From: Chitinophagaceae bacterium
GTDB lineage: Bacteria; Bacteroidota; Bacteroidia; Chitinophagales; Chitinophagaceae
Direction of reading: 5' to 3'
Length of the DNA stretch: 64,000 bases
Assembly (NCBI GenBank): GCA_019638475.1
Contig: JAHBTR010000001.1
Location: 1 to 64,000, forward strand
Part shown: piece after piece, positions 44,621 to 53,761 of the stretch
How the letters are laid out: every line of letters starts with the position of its first letter
How positions within the stretch are numbered: the first letter of the stretch is position 1
Notes under the pieces: model-generated
The model's database searches: none
Told to the model about the DNA's origin: nothing
What the model saw: only the letters and a program-made list of their open reading frames with translations
Made by a program: the position numbers and the translations under genes

Positions 44621-46663
44621 ATGGCTAAAAAAATACGAAATAAAAAACATGATAAAGGGTATATGGCAAGTACAAAAGGAGAAAAATTATCTTCTACTAA
44701 AAAAAATATGTCCCTTCAACAAGAAAAAAAATATGAAGAACAATTTTTTATCAATGCTAAACGCCCTGTTTGGAATTACTCTTTATTTACAGAAGAAGAC
44801 ATTATCAATTTTAAAAATGGTACACATTATAGCCTTTACAAACTTTTTGGAAATAAACAAATTGAAGTACTAAATAAACAAGGAACATATTTTGCGGTTT
44901 GGGCACCCAATGCAAGTTATGTTTCTGTTATGGGCAATTTTAATGAGTGGGATACTGCTGCACATCTTTTATATGCACGAAAAGATGAAAGTGGTATTTG
45001 GGAAGGATTTATACCCAATATTTTAGCAGGTGAATCTTATAAATACCATATCATAGGCTATAAAGGATTGAAGTTAGATAAAGGAGACCCTTATGCTCAT
45101 TATTGGGAAAAAAGACCAGATACTGCAAGCATTACTTACGATACTTATTATGAATGGAATGATGCAAAATGGATGCAAGAAAGAAAACAACACAATGCTT
45201 TACAGGCTCCATGGAGTGTATATGAAGTGCACTTAGCTAGTTGGATGAAACCAGAAAAAAATAATGAAGCATCTTACAATACTTACCAACAAATTAAAGA
45301 ACGTTTAGTACCTTATGTACAACAAATGGGTTTTACACATGTAGAACTTATGCCAGTTATGGAATATCCTTATGATGGTAGTTGGGGTTATCAAGGTATA
45401 GGTTATTTTGCACCTACAAGTAGGTTTGGAACGCCTAAAGAGTTTGCTGCATTAGTAGAAGCATTTCATCAAGCAGATATTGGTGTTATTGTAGATTGGG
45501 TGCCATCTCATTTTCCTTATGATGCTCATGGTTTATTTATGTTTGATGGGACACATGCTTTTGAATATGCAGATATGCGTAAAGGCTATCATCCTGATTG
45601 GAATAGTTATGTATTTGATTATAAAAAAGGAGCAGTAAAAAGTTTTTTGATAAGTAGTGCAAGATTTTGGTGTGATAGATTTCATGTAGATGGTTTGCGT
45701 GTAGATGCTGTTTCATCAATGTTAAGATTAGATTATAGCAGAAAAAATGGACAATGGGAGCCAAATGAATATGGAGGCAATGGAAATTTAGAAGCTATTG
45801 CTTTTGTAAAAGATTTGAATGAAACTTTATACAGAGATTTTCCCGATATTCAAACCATTGCTGAAGAAGCAACAGATTGGCCAAAAATAAGCAAACCAAT
45901 CTATGATGGTGGTTTAGGCTTTGGTATGAAATGGATGATGGGATGGATGCATGACACAATTAGGTATTTTAAAATAGACCCTATATACAGACAATTTCAT
46001 CAAGATGAATTTACCTTTAGCATGATGTATTTTTATGACGAAAATTTTATGTTGCCTTTTAGTCATGATGAAGTTGTGCATGGCAAAAGCCCCATGATTT
46101 ATAAAATGCCAGGCGATACATGGCAAAAATTTGCTAACCTCAGATTGCTTTATACATACATGTTTACACACCCTGGAGCCAAACTATTATTTATGGGTAA
46201 TGAGTTTGCACAAACTTCTGAATGGAATTATGCAACTGAATTAGATTGGGCTTTAACAGACTTAGTAAGTCATGGAGGAATGTTGTATTGCGTACAAAAA
46301 TTGAATGAACTGTACAGAAATAACCCTGCTTTATACGAAAAACAATTTGACCAAAGTGGATTTGAATGGATAGATTTAGAACATCGTTCAGAAGCGGTTT
46401 TATCTTATAAAAGAAAAGGAAACAATGCTAATGATGATATAATTGTTATTTTAAACATGACACCAACTGTAAAACATAATTGGCAAATAATAGTAAAAGG
46501 TAAAAACCAATGGAAAGAAATTTTTAATAGCAATGACAAAGAATATTGGGGTACTGGCGATGTTTATAATCCTGAAATTAAAGTTATAACCAAAAGCAAA
46601 AAAGAAAAAAACTATATGTTGAAAGTCAATTTACCTGCATTGGGGGCTATAGTTTTAGGCTAA
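44621..46663 (+). CDS. glgB: 1,4-alpha-glucan branching enzyme
   Basis: Makes alpha-1,6 branches in glycogen. 680 residues: a lysine-rich leader (1-45), CBM48 (about 85-170, FAVWAPNASYVSVMGNFNEWD), GH13 catalytic barrel with nucleophile Asp in GLRVDAVSSM, acid Glu in TIAEEATDW and the third Asp in FSHDEVVHGK, and a C-terminal beta domain. The basic leader is longer than usual; a later ATG (NMSLQQEKK) could be the true start. No other glycogen gene is adjacent. Confidence 0.92.
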   Translation: MAKKIRNKKHDKGYMASTKGEKLSSTKKNMSLQQEKKYEEQFFINAKRPVWNYSLFTEEDIINFKNGTHYSLYKLFGNKQIEVLNKQGTYFAVWAPNASYVSVMGNFNEWDTAAHLLYARKDESGIWEGFIPNILAGESYKYHIIGYKGLKLDKGDPYAHYWEKRPDTASITYDTYYEWNDAKWMQERKQHNALQAPWSVYEVHLASWMKPEKNNEASYNTYQQIKERLVPYVQQMGFTHVELMPVMEYPYDGSWGYQGIGYFAPTSRFGTPKEFAALVEAFHQADIGVIVDWVPSHFPYDAHGLFMFDGTHAFEYADMRKGYHPDWNSYVFDYKKGAVKSFLISSARFWCDRFHVDGLRVDAVSSMLRLDYSRKNGQWEPNEYGGNGNLEAIAFVKDLNETLYRDFPDIQTIAEEATDWPKISKPIYDGGLGFGMKWMMGWMHDTIRYFKIDPIYRQFHQDEFTFSMMYFYDENFMLPFSHDEVVHGKSPMIYKMPGDTWQKFANLRLLYTYMFTHPGAKLLFMGNEFAQTSEWNYATELDWALTDLVSHGGMLYCVQKLNELYRNNPALYEKQFDQSGFEWIDLEHRSEAVLSYKRKGNNANDDIIVILNMTPTVKHNWQIIVKGKNQWKEIFNSNDKEYWGTGDVYNPEIKVITKSKKEKNYMLKVNLPALGAIVLG

Positions 46664-46679
46664 TATAAAATTGAACTGG

Positions 46680-46760
46680 TGTTGCACTTGCTACTTGAAC
46701 TTAGTCATAAATTTTTTTATAAAACAATAACAACTCTTTTCTTAAAAGCCTTTATCTTTG
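46680..46760 (+). promoter_or_regulatory. Promoter region of the copper / nirK operon
   Basis: Holds the second copy of the 23-base element (46680-46702), overlapped by an FNR/CRP-like site CTTGAACTTAGTCATA (46694-46709; 12 of 16 bases match 39481-39496, right arm identical), and a TATCTTTG -7 box at 46753-46760. No TTTG at -33. The site centre falls about 62 bases before the likely start point, the class I activator position. Confidence 0.5.
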
Positions 46761-46767
46761 CACACTA

Positions 46768-47148
46768 ATGAAAAAGTGCATATTCATACTTATTCTTCTT
46801 AGCTATAGTATTGCTTCATTTGGAGTATGCCTTAACTATTTTTACTGTTGTGGAAAATTAAAAACAGTAACAATCATTGAAACAAAGGAAGCTAAAAATT
46901 GCACCAATAATCAAAAGAAAGATTGCTGTAAAAATCAAAAAGTACATGTTCAGTTGCAAACTGACCAGCAACAAACATCTACACCTGTTTTTAAATTCTC
47001 TATTGTATCGCTTGCAGCAAAATTGCCTTATAGTTTTAGTTTTGTTTCCAATATTATTCTTCCTCAAAGCAGCACTAAGCCTGTATATACACAACCTCCA
47101 CTTTATTCTGTCGGGGCAAATATTCTCTTTTGTACATTTAGAATTTGA
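46768..47148 (+). CDS. Small secreted Cys-rich protein next to a metal receptor
   Basis: A 126-residue exported protein: signal segment (MKKCIFILILLSYSIASFGV), then NYFYCCGKL, a Cys cluster (KNCTNNQKKDCCKNQK) and a PP motif (TQPPLYSVG) near the end. This matches my memory of the HYC/CC/PP small-protein family of Bacteroidota that accompanies copper-type TonB receptors. The Cys clusters suggest metal handling. It lies 77 bases before the HMA-TonB receptor and 7 bases after a -7 box, so the leader is very short. Confidence 0.65.
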   Translation: MKKCIFILILLSYSIASFGVCLNYFYCCGKLKTVTIIETKEAKNCTNNQKKDCCKNQKVHVQLQTDQQQTSTPVFKFSIVSLAAKLPYSFSFVSNIILPQSSTKPVYTQPPLYSVGANILFCTFRI

Positions 47149-47225
47149 TTTTTTTACTGTGATAGAAATATAGCCATAAAAAGGCTATTGATAAATTTAT
47201 TATAGTAAATATCAAATTATTCAAA

Positions 47226-49772
47226 ATGAAAAATTATATCTTTTTATTTATTGCAACAATTATATCAATTGCTGCTTCTGCCCAAAGAAAAAATGCTAAA
47301 ACAGAAACATTTAAAGTATTTGGCAAATGTGAAATGTGTAAAGAACGTATAGAACAAACTGCATTTAAAGCAAAAGCATCTAAAGCAAATTGGGACATCA
47401 ATACCCAAATGCTTACAGTAAGTTTTGATTCATTAAAAACATCTGTCAATAAAATAAAACAACGAATTGCCGATGTTGGGCATGATACAGAAGAATTTTT
47501 AGCACCCGATGAAGTGTATGAAAAACTTCCCTCATGTTGTTTTTATGAAAGAAAAAATAACAACAACACTAACACACAAGAAACTACTCATACAGATAAT
47601 GTAATTATAGGTATTGTATTAGAAGAAACAAAGAAAGGAAAACTATTACCAATACCTCAAGCTACTGTACAAAGTTTAACTGATAAGAATATACACGTTG
47701 TTACAGATAGTACAGGTATTTTTAGGTTAGCTTCTAAAGTGCCTACTTCAATAATAGTAAGTTATGTAGGTTATAACTCAGATACAATTCATATAAGCAA
47801 TTACGATGAATTAAAAATAATATTAAAAAATGCTTCCAATACAGGTCTTACAGAGGTGGTAGTAACTTCTAAAAGAGCATCTACTTATATTTCATCTATT
47901 AGTACACGAAATACTTTACACATCAGCTCTAAAGAATTAACCAAAGCTGCTTGTTGTAATTTAAGTGAAAGTTTTGAAACCAGCCCATCTGTAGATGTTA
48001 GTTATGCAGATGCTGTAACAGGTATTAAACAAATACAGCTATTGGGTTTATCAGGCAATTATTCTCAAATGTTGGTAGAAAATATTCCTGCATTAAGAGG
48101 TTTATCGGGCAATTTTGGTTTAACTTTTATTCCAGGTTCATGGATTGAAGGTATTGAAGTAACTAAAGGTACAGGCTCTGTGGTAAATGGCTATGAAAGT
48201 ATTGCAGGGCAAATAAATATAGAAGAAAAGAAACCAGATGTTGCCGAAAAATTATTATTAAATGCCTATGCCAATGATATGGGAAGATATGAAGCAAATG
48301 TAAATATTGCTCATAAATTAAATGATAAATGGAGTACAGCATTATTATTACATGGCAATATATCTGCCATGAAAAGAGATGATAATAAAGATGGTTTTCT
48401 TGATGCTCCAATTGGGCAGCAAATCAATGCTATCAATCGTTGGAAATATACAGACAATAAAGGATTTATTTTTCAGGCTGCTATAAAAGCTTTGAAAGAT
48501 GAAAGACAAGCAGGGCAAGAAAGTTTTAATCCTTCTACAGACAAGTTTACAACCAATGCTTATGGTGTAGGATTAAAAGCAGAACAATATGAACTTCAAA
48601 CAAAATTGAGCTATGTTTTTCCACAACAAAAATTTAAAAGCATAGGTTTATTATTAAGTGCATCTGAGTATAAAAGTGGTGCTTATTATGGTTTAACACC
48701 TTATAATGGACATCAAAAAAGTTTGTATGCCAACCTTATTTATCAATCTATTATTGGCAATACCAATCATAAATTTAGAACAGGTTTTAGTTGGCAATTT
48801 GATGAGTATAAAGAAGTGTACAACTTATCTAATTACAACAGAGTAGAAAATGTGCCAGGTGTATTTTTTGAATATACATTTAGTGGTGTAGAAAAATTAA
48901 ATATTATAGCGGGGATTCGTTCAGATTTTCATAATAATTATGGAACACAAGTAACACCAAGACTACATGTAAAATATGCTGCAACAAACAATACAGACCT
49001 TAGACTATCTATAGGATCAGGATTTAGAACAGCAAATGTTTTTGCAGAAAATACAGGTTTAATGGTAAGTGCCAGAAATTTTATTATTCAAAACAATAAC
49101 AATTATGCTTATGGTTTAGAACCTGAAAAAGCATGGAATTATGGTATAGGTGTTGTGCAAAATTTTAATTATCAAAATAGAAAAGGTTCTATAAGTGTAG
49201 ATGCTTATTATTCACATTTTATCAAGCAAGTAGTAACAGATGTAGATGCAAGTCCTCATAATGTAATTTTCTATAACCTTAATGGAAAATCATATTCAAC
49301 AAGTATTCAAGCAGAGGTAAACTATCCTTTATTACAAGATTTTGATGTTCGTGTGGCATACAGATTTTTAGATGTAAAAACTACTTACAATGGTACTTTG
49401 TTGCAAAAGTCTTTAATAGCACCACATAGAGCATTTATTAATCTTGCTTATGAAGCCAAACATCATTGGATATTTGATTTTACTATGCAATGGTTATCAT
49501 CTAAAAGATTGCCAAATACATCTACCAATCCAATAGATAAACAAATGAAAGCATATTCTCCTTCCTTCTTTTTAGCCAATGCACAAATAACCAAAAAATG
49601 GCACAATGGTTTAGAAATATATATAGGAGCAGAAAACTTAGGCAGCTTTGTACAGCCTAATGTAATAATAGATGCAGCAAACCCTTTTGGAAATTATTTT
49701 GATGCTTCTATGATTTGGGGACCTATTCAAGGAAGAAATATTTATACAGGATTAAGGTTTAAAATAAAATAA
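47226..49772 (+). CDS. TonB-dependent receptor with N-terminal heavy-metal (HMA) domain
   Basis: An 848-residue outer-membrane transporter. Signal peptide (to SAQ, about 20), HMA domain (about 27-95; GKCEMCKERIE is the metal-binding CxxC), carboxypeptidase-like domain (about 125-205), plug (about 215-330, ending GYESIAGQINIE) and a C-terminal beta-barrel. Such HMA-fused receptors are thought to import copper. Position in front of nirK and sco genes supports copper supply for the nitrite reductase. Confidence 0.88.
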   Translation: MKNYIFLFIATIISIAASAQRKNAKTETFKVFGKCEMCKERIEQTAFKAKASKANWDINTQMLTVSFDSLKTSVNKIKQRIADVGHDTEEFLAPDEVYEKLPSCCFYERKNNNNTNTQETTHTDNVIIGIVLEETKKGKLLPIPQATVQSLTDKNIHVVTDSTGIFRLASKVPTSIIVSYVGYNSDTIHISNYDELKIILKNASNTGLTEVVVTSKRASTYISSISTRNTLHISSKELTKAACCNLSESFETSPSVDVSYADAVTGIKQIQLLGLSGNYSQMLVENIPALRGLSGNFGLTFIPGSWIEGIEVTKGTGSVVNGYESIAGQINIEEKKPDVAEKLLLNAYANDMGRYEANVNIAHKLNDKWSTALLLHGNISAMKRDDNKDGFLDAPIGQQINAINRWKYTDNKGFIFQAAIKALKDERQAGQESFNPSTDKFTTNAYGVGLKAEQYELQTKLSYVFPQQKFKSIGLLLSASEYKSGAYYGLTPYNGHQKSLYANLIYQSIIGNTNHKFRTGFSWQFDEYKEVYNLSNYNRVENVPGVFFEYTFSGVEKLNIIAGIRSDFHNNYGTQVTPRLHVKYAATNNTDLRLSIGSGFRTANVFAENTGLMVSARNFIIQNNNNYAYGLEPEKAWNYGIGVVQNFNYQNRKGSISVDAYYSHFIKQVVTDVDASPHNVIFYNLNGKSYSTSIQAEVNYPLLQDFDVRVAYRFLDVKTTYNGTLLQKSLIAPHRAFINLAYEAKHHWIFDFTMQWLSSKRLPNTSTNPIDKQMKAYSPSFFLANAQITKKWHNGLEIYIGAENLGSFVQPNVIIDAANPFGNYFDASMIWGPIQGRNIYTGLRFKIK

Positions 49773-49792
49773 TAAAAATAATTTAAGATAAA

Positions 49793-49824
49793 TTTGTCCT
49801 TTATTTGTTTATGGTGTACTTTTG
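49793..49824 (+). promoter_or_regulatory. Promoter in front of the porin/nirK genes
   Basis: TTTG at 49793-49796 and TACTTTTG at 49817-49824 are 20 bases apart, a good Bacteroidota -33/-7 pair, 22 bases before the porin ATG. The nirK part may therefore be transcribed from here as well as from the upstream promoter. Confidence 0.6.
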
Positions 49825-49846
49825 CATTTCAATAAAATCAATTTTT

Positions 49847-51193
49847 ATGAACAATTATAGTAAAATCAAGTATTTCATACTCATTATGATTGCTTCATTT
49901 TCTGTTCAATACCTTGCTGCACAAAGCACTACAGACAAAGAGAATCAACTTTCAGTTTCACTACAAATAAAACCAAGAGCAGAACTGAGAAATGGTACAT
50001 TTCGTCCATTAATAAAAGGAGAAGAACCTTCTGCATTAATAAGTCAGCGTAGCAGAATTAGTGTCAATTATCAGTACAAAAATTTACTTACTGTACAAGT
50101 TGTACCACAAACTGTAACTGTTTGGGGGCAAGATGCTTTAACACAAGGGGCAGGAATAAAAAATGGTTCAGGCTTTTTTGAAGCATGGGCTAAATTACAT
50201 GTAAGCAAAAGCAGTTCTTTACAAATTGGTCGTCAAGTAATCAGTTTAGATGATGAACGCTTTTTTGGAGAATTAGATTGGGCACAAGGAGCAAGAGCAC
50301 ATGATGCCATTTCTTTTCATGTAGATAAAGAAAAATTTGCACTAAAAGCCTATGCTGCTTTTAATCAAAATTTAAGAGACTTATATAATAATAATTTAAG
50401 CAATACTGCTGGCAATGTTTATACATCTTCAGATGCAGCACCTTATAAAACAATGCAAACTATTTGGGCAAAATTTACTGTAGATTCTAAAAACTCTGTT
50501 AGCTTATTGTTTAACAATCTTGGTTTTCAAAATGCACTATCTGCTTTTGATAATCCAAAAATTTATTTTACCCAAACTATGGGAGCAAATTATTTTTATA
50601 CAGGCTCATCATGGAAATTTAATGTATCTGCCTATACTCAATTAGGTAAAAATTTACAGGGTGCAAAAACAAAAGGTTATTTATTGGCAGTATATGCAGA
50701 TAAAAAATTAGATAAAAAATGGAACATAGGTTTAGGTGCAGATATAGTAAGTGGTAATGATGTAGGTACTACAACTAATCAAGATAATAAAATTTTTACA
50801 CCATATTTTGGTACTAACCATAAGTTTTATGGTTCTATGGATTATTTTTATTCTGGTAACAATCATAAAGGTGCTGGTTTAGTAGATATTTATTTTAAAG
50901 TAAAACATAAAGCAAATGATAAATGGAGTTATGGATTAGCTATTCATCAGTTTTCTTCTCCTAATAAAATAGAAAATAACAACAAAAAAATGTCTGCTAA
51001 TTTAGGGCAAGAAATAGATATTGATTTTGGTTATACTATACACAAATATGCTCACTTAGTGGGAGGTTATTCTGCATATTATACCACATCTTCAATAGAC
51101 TTTTTGAAAAACACTAATCAATCAAATGGAATGCAGCATTGGGTTTGGTTAAGTTTAAATATTAATCCAAATATATTCAATTTAAAATTTTAA
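49847..51193 (+). CDS. Alginate-export-type outer-membrane porin
   Basis: A 448-residue outer-membrane barrel: signal peptide (MNNYSKIKYFILIMIASFSVQYLAAQ), then repeated amphipathic strands with the alginate-export family pattern (IKPRAELRNGTFRPL, QVVPQTVTVWGQDA, GFFEAWAKLHVSKSSSLQIGRQVISLDDERFFGELDWAQGAR). ATG at 49847 is chosen since the signal peptide starts there. In this setting it may pass nitrite or another small anion, but substrate is not shown. 39 bases before nirK. Confidence 0.82.
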   Translation: MNNYSKIKYFILIMIASFSVQYLAAQSTTDKENQLSVSLQIKPRAELRNGTFRPLIKGEEPSALISQRSRISVNYQYKNLLTVQVVPQTVTVWGQDALTQGAGIKNGSGFFEAWAKLHVSKSSSLQIGRQVISLDDERFFGELDWAQGARAHDAISFHVDKEKFALKAYAAFNQNLRDLYNNNLSNTAGNVYTSSDAAPYKTMQTIWAKFTVDSKNSVSLLFNNLGFQNALSAFDNPKIYFTQTMGANYFYTGSSWKFNVSAYTQLGKNLQGAKTKGYLLAVYADKKLDKKWNIGLGADIVSGNDVGTTTNQDNKIFTPYFGTNHKFYGSMDYFYSGNNHKGAGLVDIYFKVKHKANDKWSYGLAIHQFSSPNKIENNNKKMSANLGQEIDIDFGYTIHKYAHLVGGYSAYYTTSSIDFLKNTNQSNGMQHWVWLSLNINPNIFNLKF

Positions 51194-51232
51194 ATATTTT
51201 TTCATCAATCTAACAAAACAAAACAATAAGTT

Positions 51233-52261
51233 ATGACAAACAAGTTAATTATGCTAAGCCTCATTATGACAGTCATATTGGGAGCTTGTAAAAATGGTAC
51301 AGAATCAGGGCATGTTTCAGGTGTAAACATGATTGCAGATGGTGAACCTCAAGTTGCAGAAGTAACAGGAGCACCTAATGTACCAGCACCAGTAGGAAAC
51401 AGAGGGCCTAAAAAATGGATTGTAAACCTTGAAACTACAGAAATAGAAGGTATTATAGCCGATAGTACTTCTTACACTTTCTGGACTTTCAACAATACAG
51501 TTCCAGGTAGCTTTATTCGTGTTAGGGTAGGAGATGAAGTAACACTAAATCTTAAAAATGCTGCAAACAGTGTATTACCACACAACATAGATTTGCATGC
51601 TGTAACAGGACCAGGCGGTGGAGCTGAAGCTACAACAGCGGCACCTGGTAAAGAAGCCTCATTTACCTTTAAAGCTATTAATCCAGGATTGTATGTTTAC
51701 CATTGTGCTGCACCTCCAGTACCTATGCACATAGGAAATGGTATGTATGGTTTAATTTTAGTAGAACCAGAAGGAGGCTTACCTAAAGTAGATAGAGAAT
51801 ACTACATTATGCAAGGAGATTTTTACACAAAAGCATCTACTGCTAAAAAAGGATTATATGAATTTGATAATGATAAAGCAGTAGCTGAAAATCCTGATTA
51901 TGTTTTATTCAATGGTAAAAAAGGTTCATTATTAGGAGCAAATATGCTGACAGCTAAAGTTGGCGAAACTGTACGTTTATTTGTAGGTAATGGTGGGCCA
52001 AACTTAACTTCATCATTTCACGTTATAGGAGAAATTTTTGACAATGTATATCTTGAAGGCGGTAGCAAAGTTTCTCACAATATTCAAACTACTATGATAC
52101 CTGCTGGTGGTTCTGCTATTGTAGAATTTAAGTGTGAAGTACCTGGTGAATTTGTATTGGTTGACCACTCACTTTCAAGAGCATTTAACAAAGGTGCTAT
52201 TGGTAAATTAAAAGTAACAGGCGATGCTAATCCAAAAGTGTTTAAAGCAGACCATAAATAA
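51233..52261 (+). CDS. nirK: Copper nitrite reductase (lipoprotein form)
   Basis: Reduces nitrite to NO. 342 residues with a lipobox (VILGAC, Cys19), so tethered to a membrane. Two cupredoxin domains with all catalytic residues: type 1 copper H117, C158, H166, M171; type 2 copper H122, H157, H312; active-site D120 and H263. The [14 protein letters not shown] loop and MQGDFYTK stretch are typical. A Gly/Pro/Val-rich linker (about 44-58) follows the anchor. Upstream porin and downstream NirV-like and SCO genes form one gene cluster. Confidence 0.95.
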   Translation: MTNKLIMLSLIMTVILGACKNGTESGHVSGVNMIADGEPQVAEVTGAPNVPAPVGNRGPKKWIVNLETTEIEGIIADSTSYTFWTFNNTVPGSFIRVRVGDEVTLNLKNAANSVLPHNIDLHAVTGPGGGAEATTAAPGKEASFTFKAINPGLYVYHCAAPPVPMHIGNGMYGLILVEPEGGLPKVDREYYIMQGDFYTKASTAKKGLYEFDNDKAVAENPDYVLFNGKKGSLLGANMLTAKVGETVRLFVGNGGPNLTSSFHVIGEIFDNVYLEGGSKVSHNIQTTMIPAGGSAIVEFKCEVPGEFVLVDHSLSRAFNKGAIGKLKVTGDANPKVFKADHK

Positions 52262-52285
52262 TACAACTGAAAAATAAAGTATAAA

Positions 52286-53134
52286 ATGTTACATACATTG
52301 AATAGATATACATTTATATTGATAGTGTTTCTACTTTCTTGCAATAATCAAAATGAAATGCAGGTAAATAATAGTTTATCTAATACTAATGTAACAACTA
52401 TACAACATACTTTTTCAAATACTAAAATGGTTTATATTCCTGGTGGGGAGTATAAACCATTTTATGGTTCAGATTCTGTTCTTACAAAAGTAGCACCCTA
52501 TTTATTAGATGAAAGAGCAGTTACCAATAGCGAATTTTTAGCTTTTGTAAAAGCCAATCCTCAATGGCAACGTTCTAATGTTAAAAGAATATTTGCCGAT
52601 TCTACTTACCTCAAAGATTGGCAATCAGATACAGAGCTTCCTAAAAATGCCAATCCAGATGCACCAATTTGTTATGTATCTTGGTTTGCTGCTAAGGCTT
52701 ATGCTCAAAGTGTAGCAAAGAGATTACCAACATTGGATGAATGGGAGTTTATGGCTATGGCTGATGAAACCTCACCCAATGCAAGAAATAAACCTTCCTA
52801 TTCTGATGATATTATCAGTTTATATTTAATAAAAGAAAGACAATATAATGCAGTAAAACAAACTAAGCCAAACTATTGGGGTGTTTATAATGTTTTTGAT
52901 TTAATTTGGGAATGGACAGATGATTTTAATTCTATTCTTACAACCAATGATTCAAGAACAGGACAATATGAAGACCAAAGTTTGTTTTGTGCAGGAAGTG
53001 CTACCTCCTCTACAGATGTATTAAACTATGCAGCATTTATGCGTTTTGCACTTCGTACATCTGTAAAAGCAAACTATACCATAGCTAACTTAGGTTTTAG
53101 ATGTGCAAAAGATACCATCATCAATAAAAAATAA
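52286..53134 (+). CDS. nirV: NirV-like lipoprotein (formylglycine-enzyme fold)
   Basis: A 282-residue lipoprotein (MLHTLNRYTFILIVFLLSC) with a formylglycine-generating-enzyme/sulfatase-modifying-factor fold: MVYIPGGEYKPF, DERAVTNSEFLAFV, AKRLPTLDEWEFMA, GVYNVFDLIWEWTDDF and the final NLGFRCAK. In nirK clusters of other bacteria a gene of this family is called nirV; its biochemical role is unproven. 24 bases after nirK and 2 bases before the SCO gene. Confidence 0.82.
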   Translation: MLHTLNRYTFILIVFLLSCNNQNEMQVNNSLSNTNVTTIQHTFSNTKMVYIPGGEYKPFYGSDSVLTKVAPYLLDERAVTNSEFLAFVKANPQWQRSNVKRIFADSTYLKDWQSDTELPKNANPDAPICYVSWFAAKAYAQSVAKRLPTLDEWEFMAMADETSPNARNKPSYSDDIISLYLIKERQYNAVKQTKPNYWGVYNVFDLIWEWTDDFNSILTTNDSRTGQYEDQSLFCAGSATSSTDVLNYAAFMRFALRTSVKANYTIANLGFRCAKDTIINKK

Positions 53135-53136
53135 GT

Positions 53137-53718
53137 ATGAAGATGAAACACATTAGCTATATAATTTTTTCCATTATTTTTTTATTTACTTCTTGTAAAG
53201 AAAATAAACCAACAGTTACAGAACTTCCATCTGATTCTATTTTTAATCTTACTTCTAATTGGAAAAATCAATATGGAGATTCCTTACAACTAAAAGACTT
53301 ACAAGGAAAAACATTAGTAGTAGTAATGATTTATACTACTTGCAAATCTGCTTGTCCAATTTTAGTATCAAAAATGAAAACTATTGAATCTAAAATTAAC
53401 AGAAAGGAAATTAATAACGTATCGTTAGTATTGGTATCAATAGACCCAGAAACTGATACACCAGAAAAATTAAAAGAATTTGCAAAGACCAATAAAATGG
53501 AAGCTCCTCAATGGATATTTTTAACCTCTAACGAATTAGATACACAAGAATTTGCCAATGTTCTTTCATTAAAATATAAAAAAATATCACCAATAGATTT
53601 TTCACACTCAAATATTATAAGTGTATTTAGCTCACAAGGACAACTTGTAACACAAGAAGAAGGTACAATAGATGTAGATAAAGTAGTAAAAACAGTACAT
53701 GAATTAGCAAAAAAATAG
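53137..53718 (+). CDS. SCO1/SenC copper chaperone lipoprotein
   Basis: A 193-residue thioredoxin-fold copper-delivery protein. Lipobox in SIIFLFTSC; copper-binding Cys pair in YTTCKSACPIL and the third ligand His in IDFSHSNII. SVSIDPETDTPEKLKEFAK is typical of the family. In this operon it probably loads copper into NirK or keeps its cysteines reduced. Begins 2 bases after the NirV-like gene. Confidence 0.9.
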   Translation: MKMKHISYIIFSIIFLFTSCKENKPTVTELPSDSIFNLTSNWKNQYGDSLQLKDLQGKTLVVVMIYTTCKSACPILVSKMKTIESKINRKEINNVSLVLVSIDPETDTPEKLKEFAKTNKMEAPQWIFLTSNELDTQEFANVLSLKYKKISPIDFSHSNIISVFSSQGQLVTQEEGTIDVDKVVKTVHELAKK

Positions 53719-53761
53719 TTGATAAAATAGTTTATTCTTTAATAACGTAAAACAAAATACC

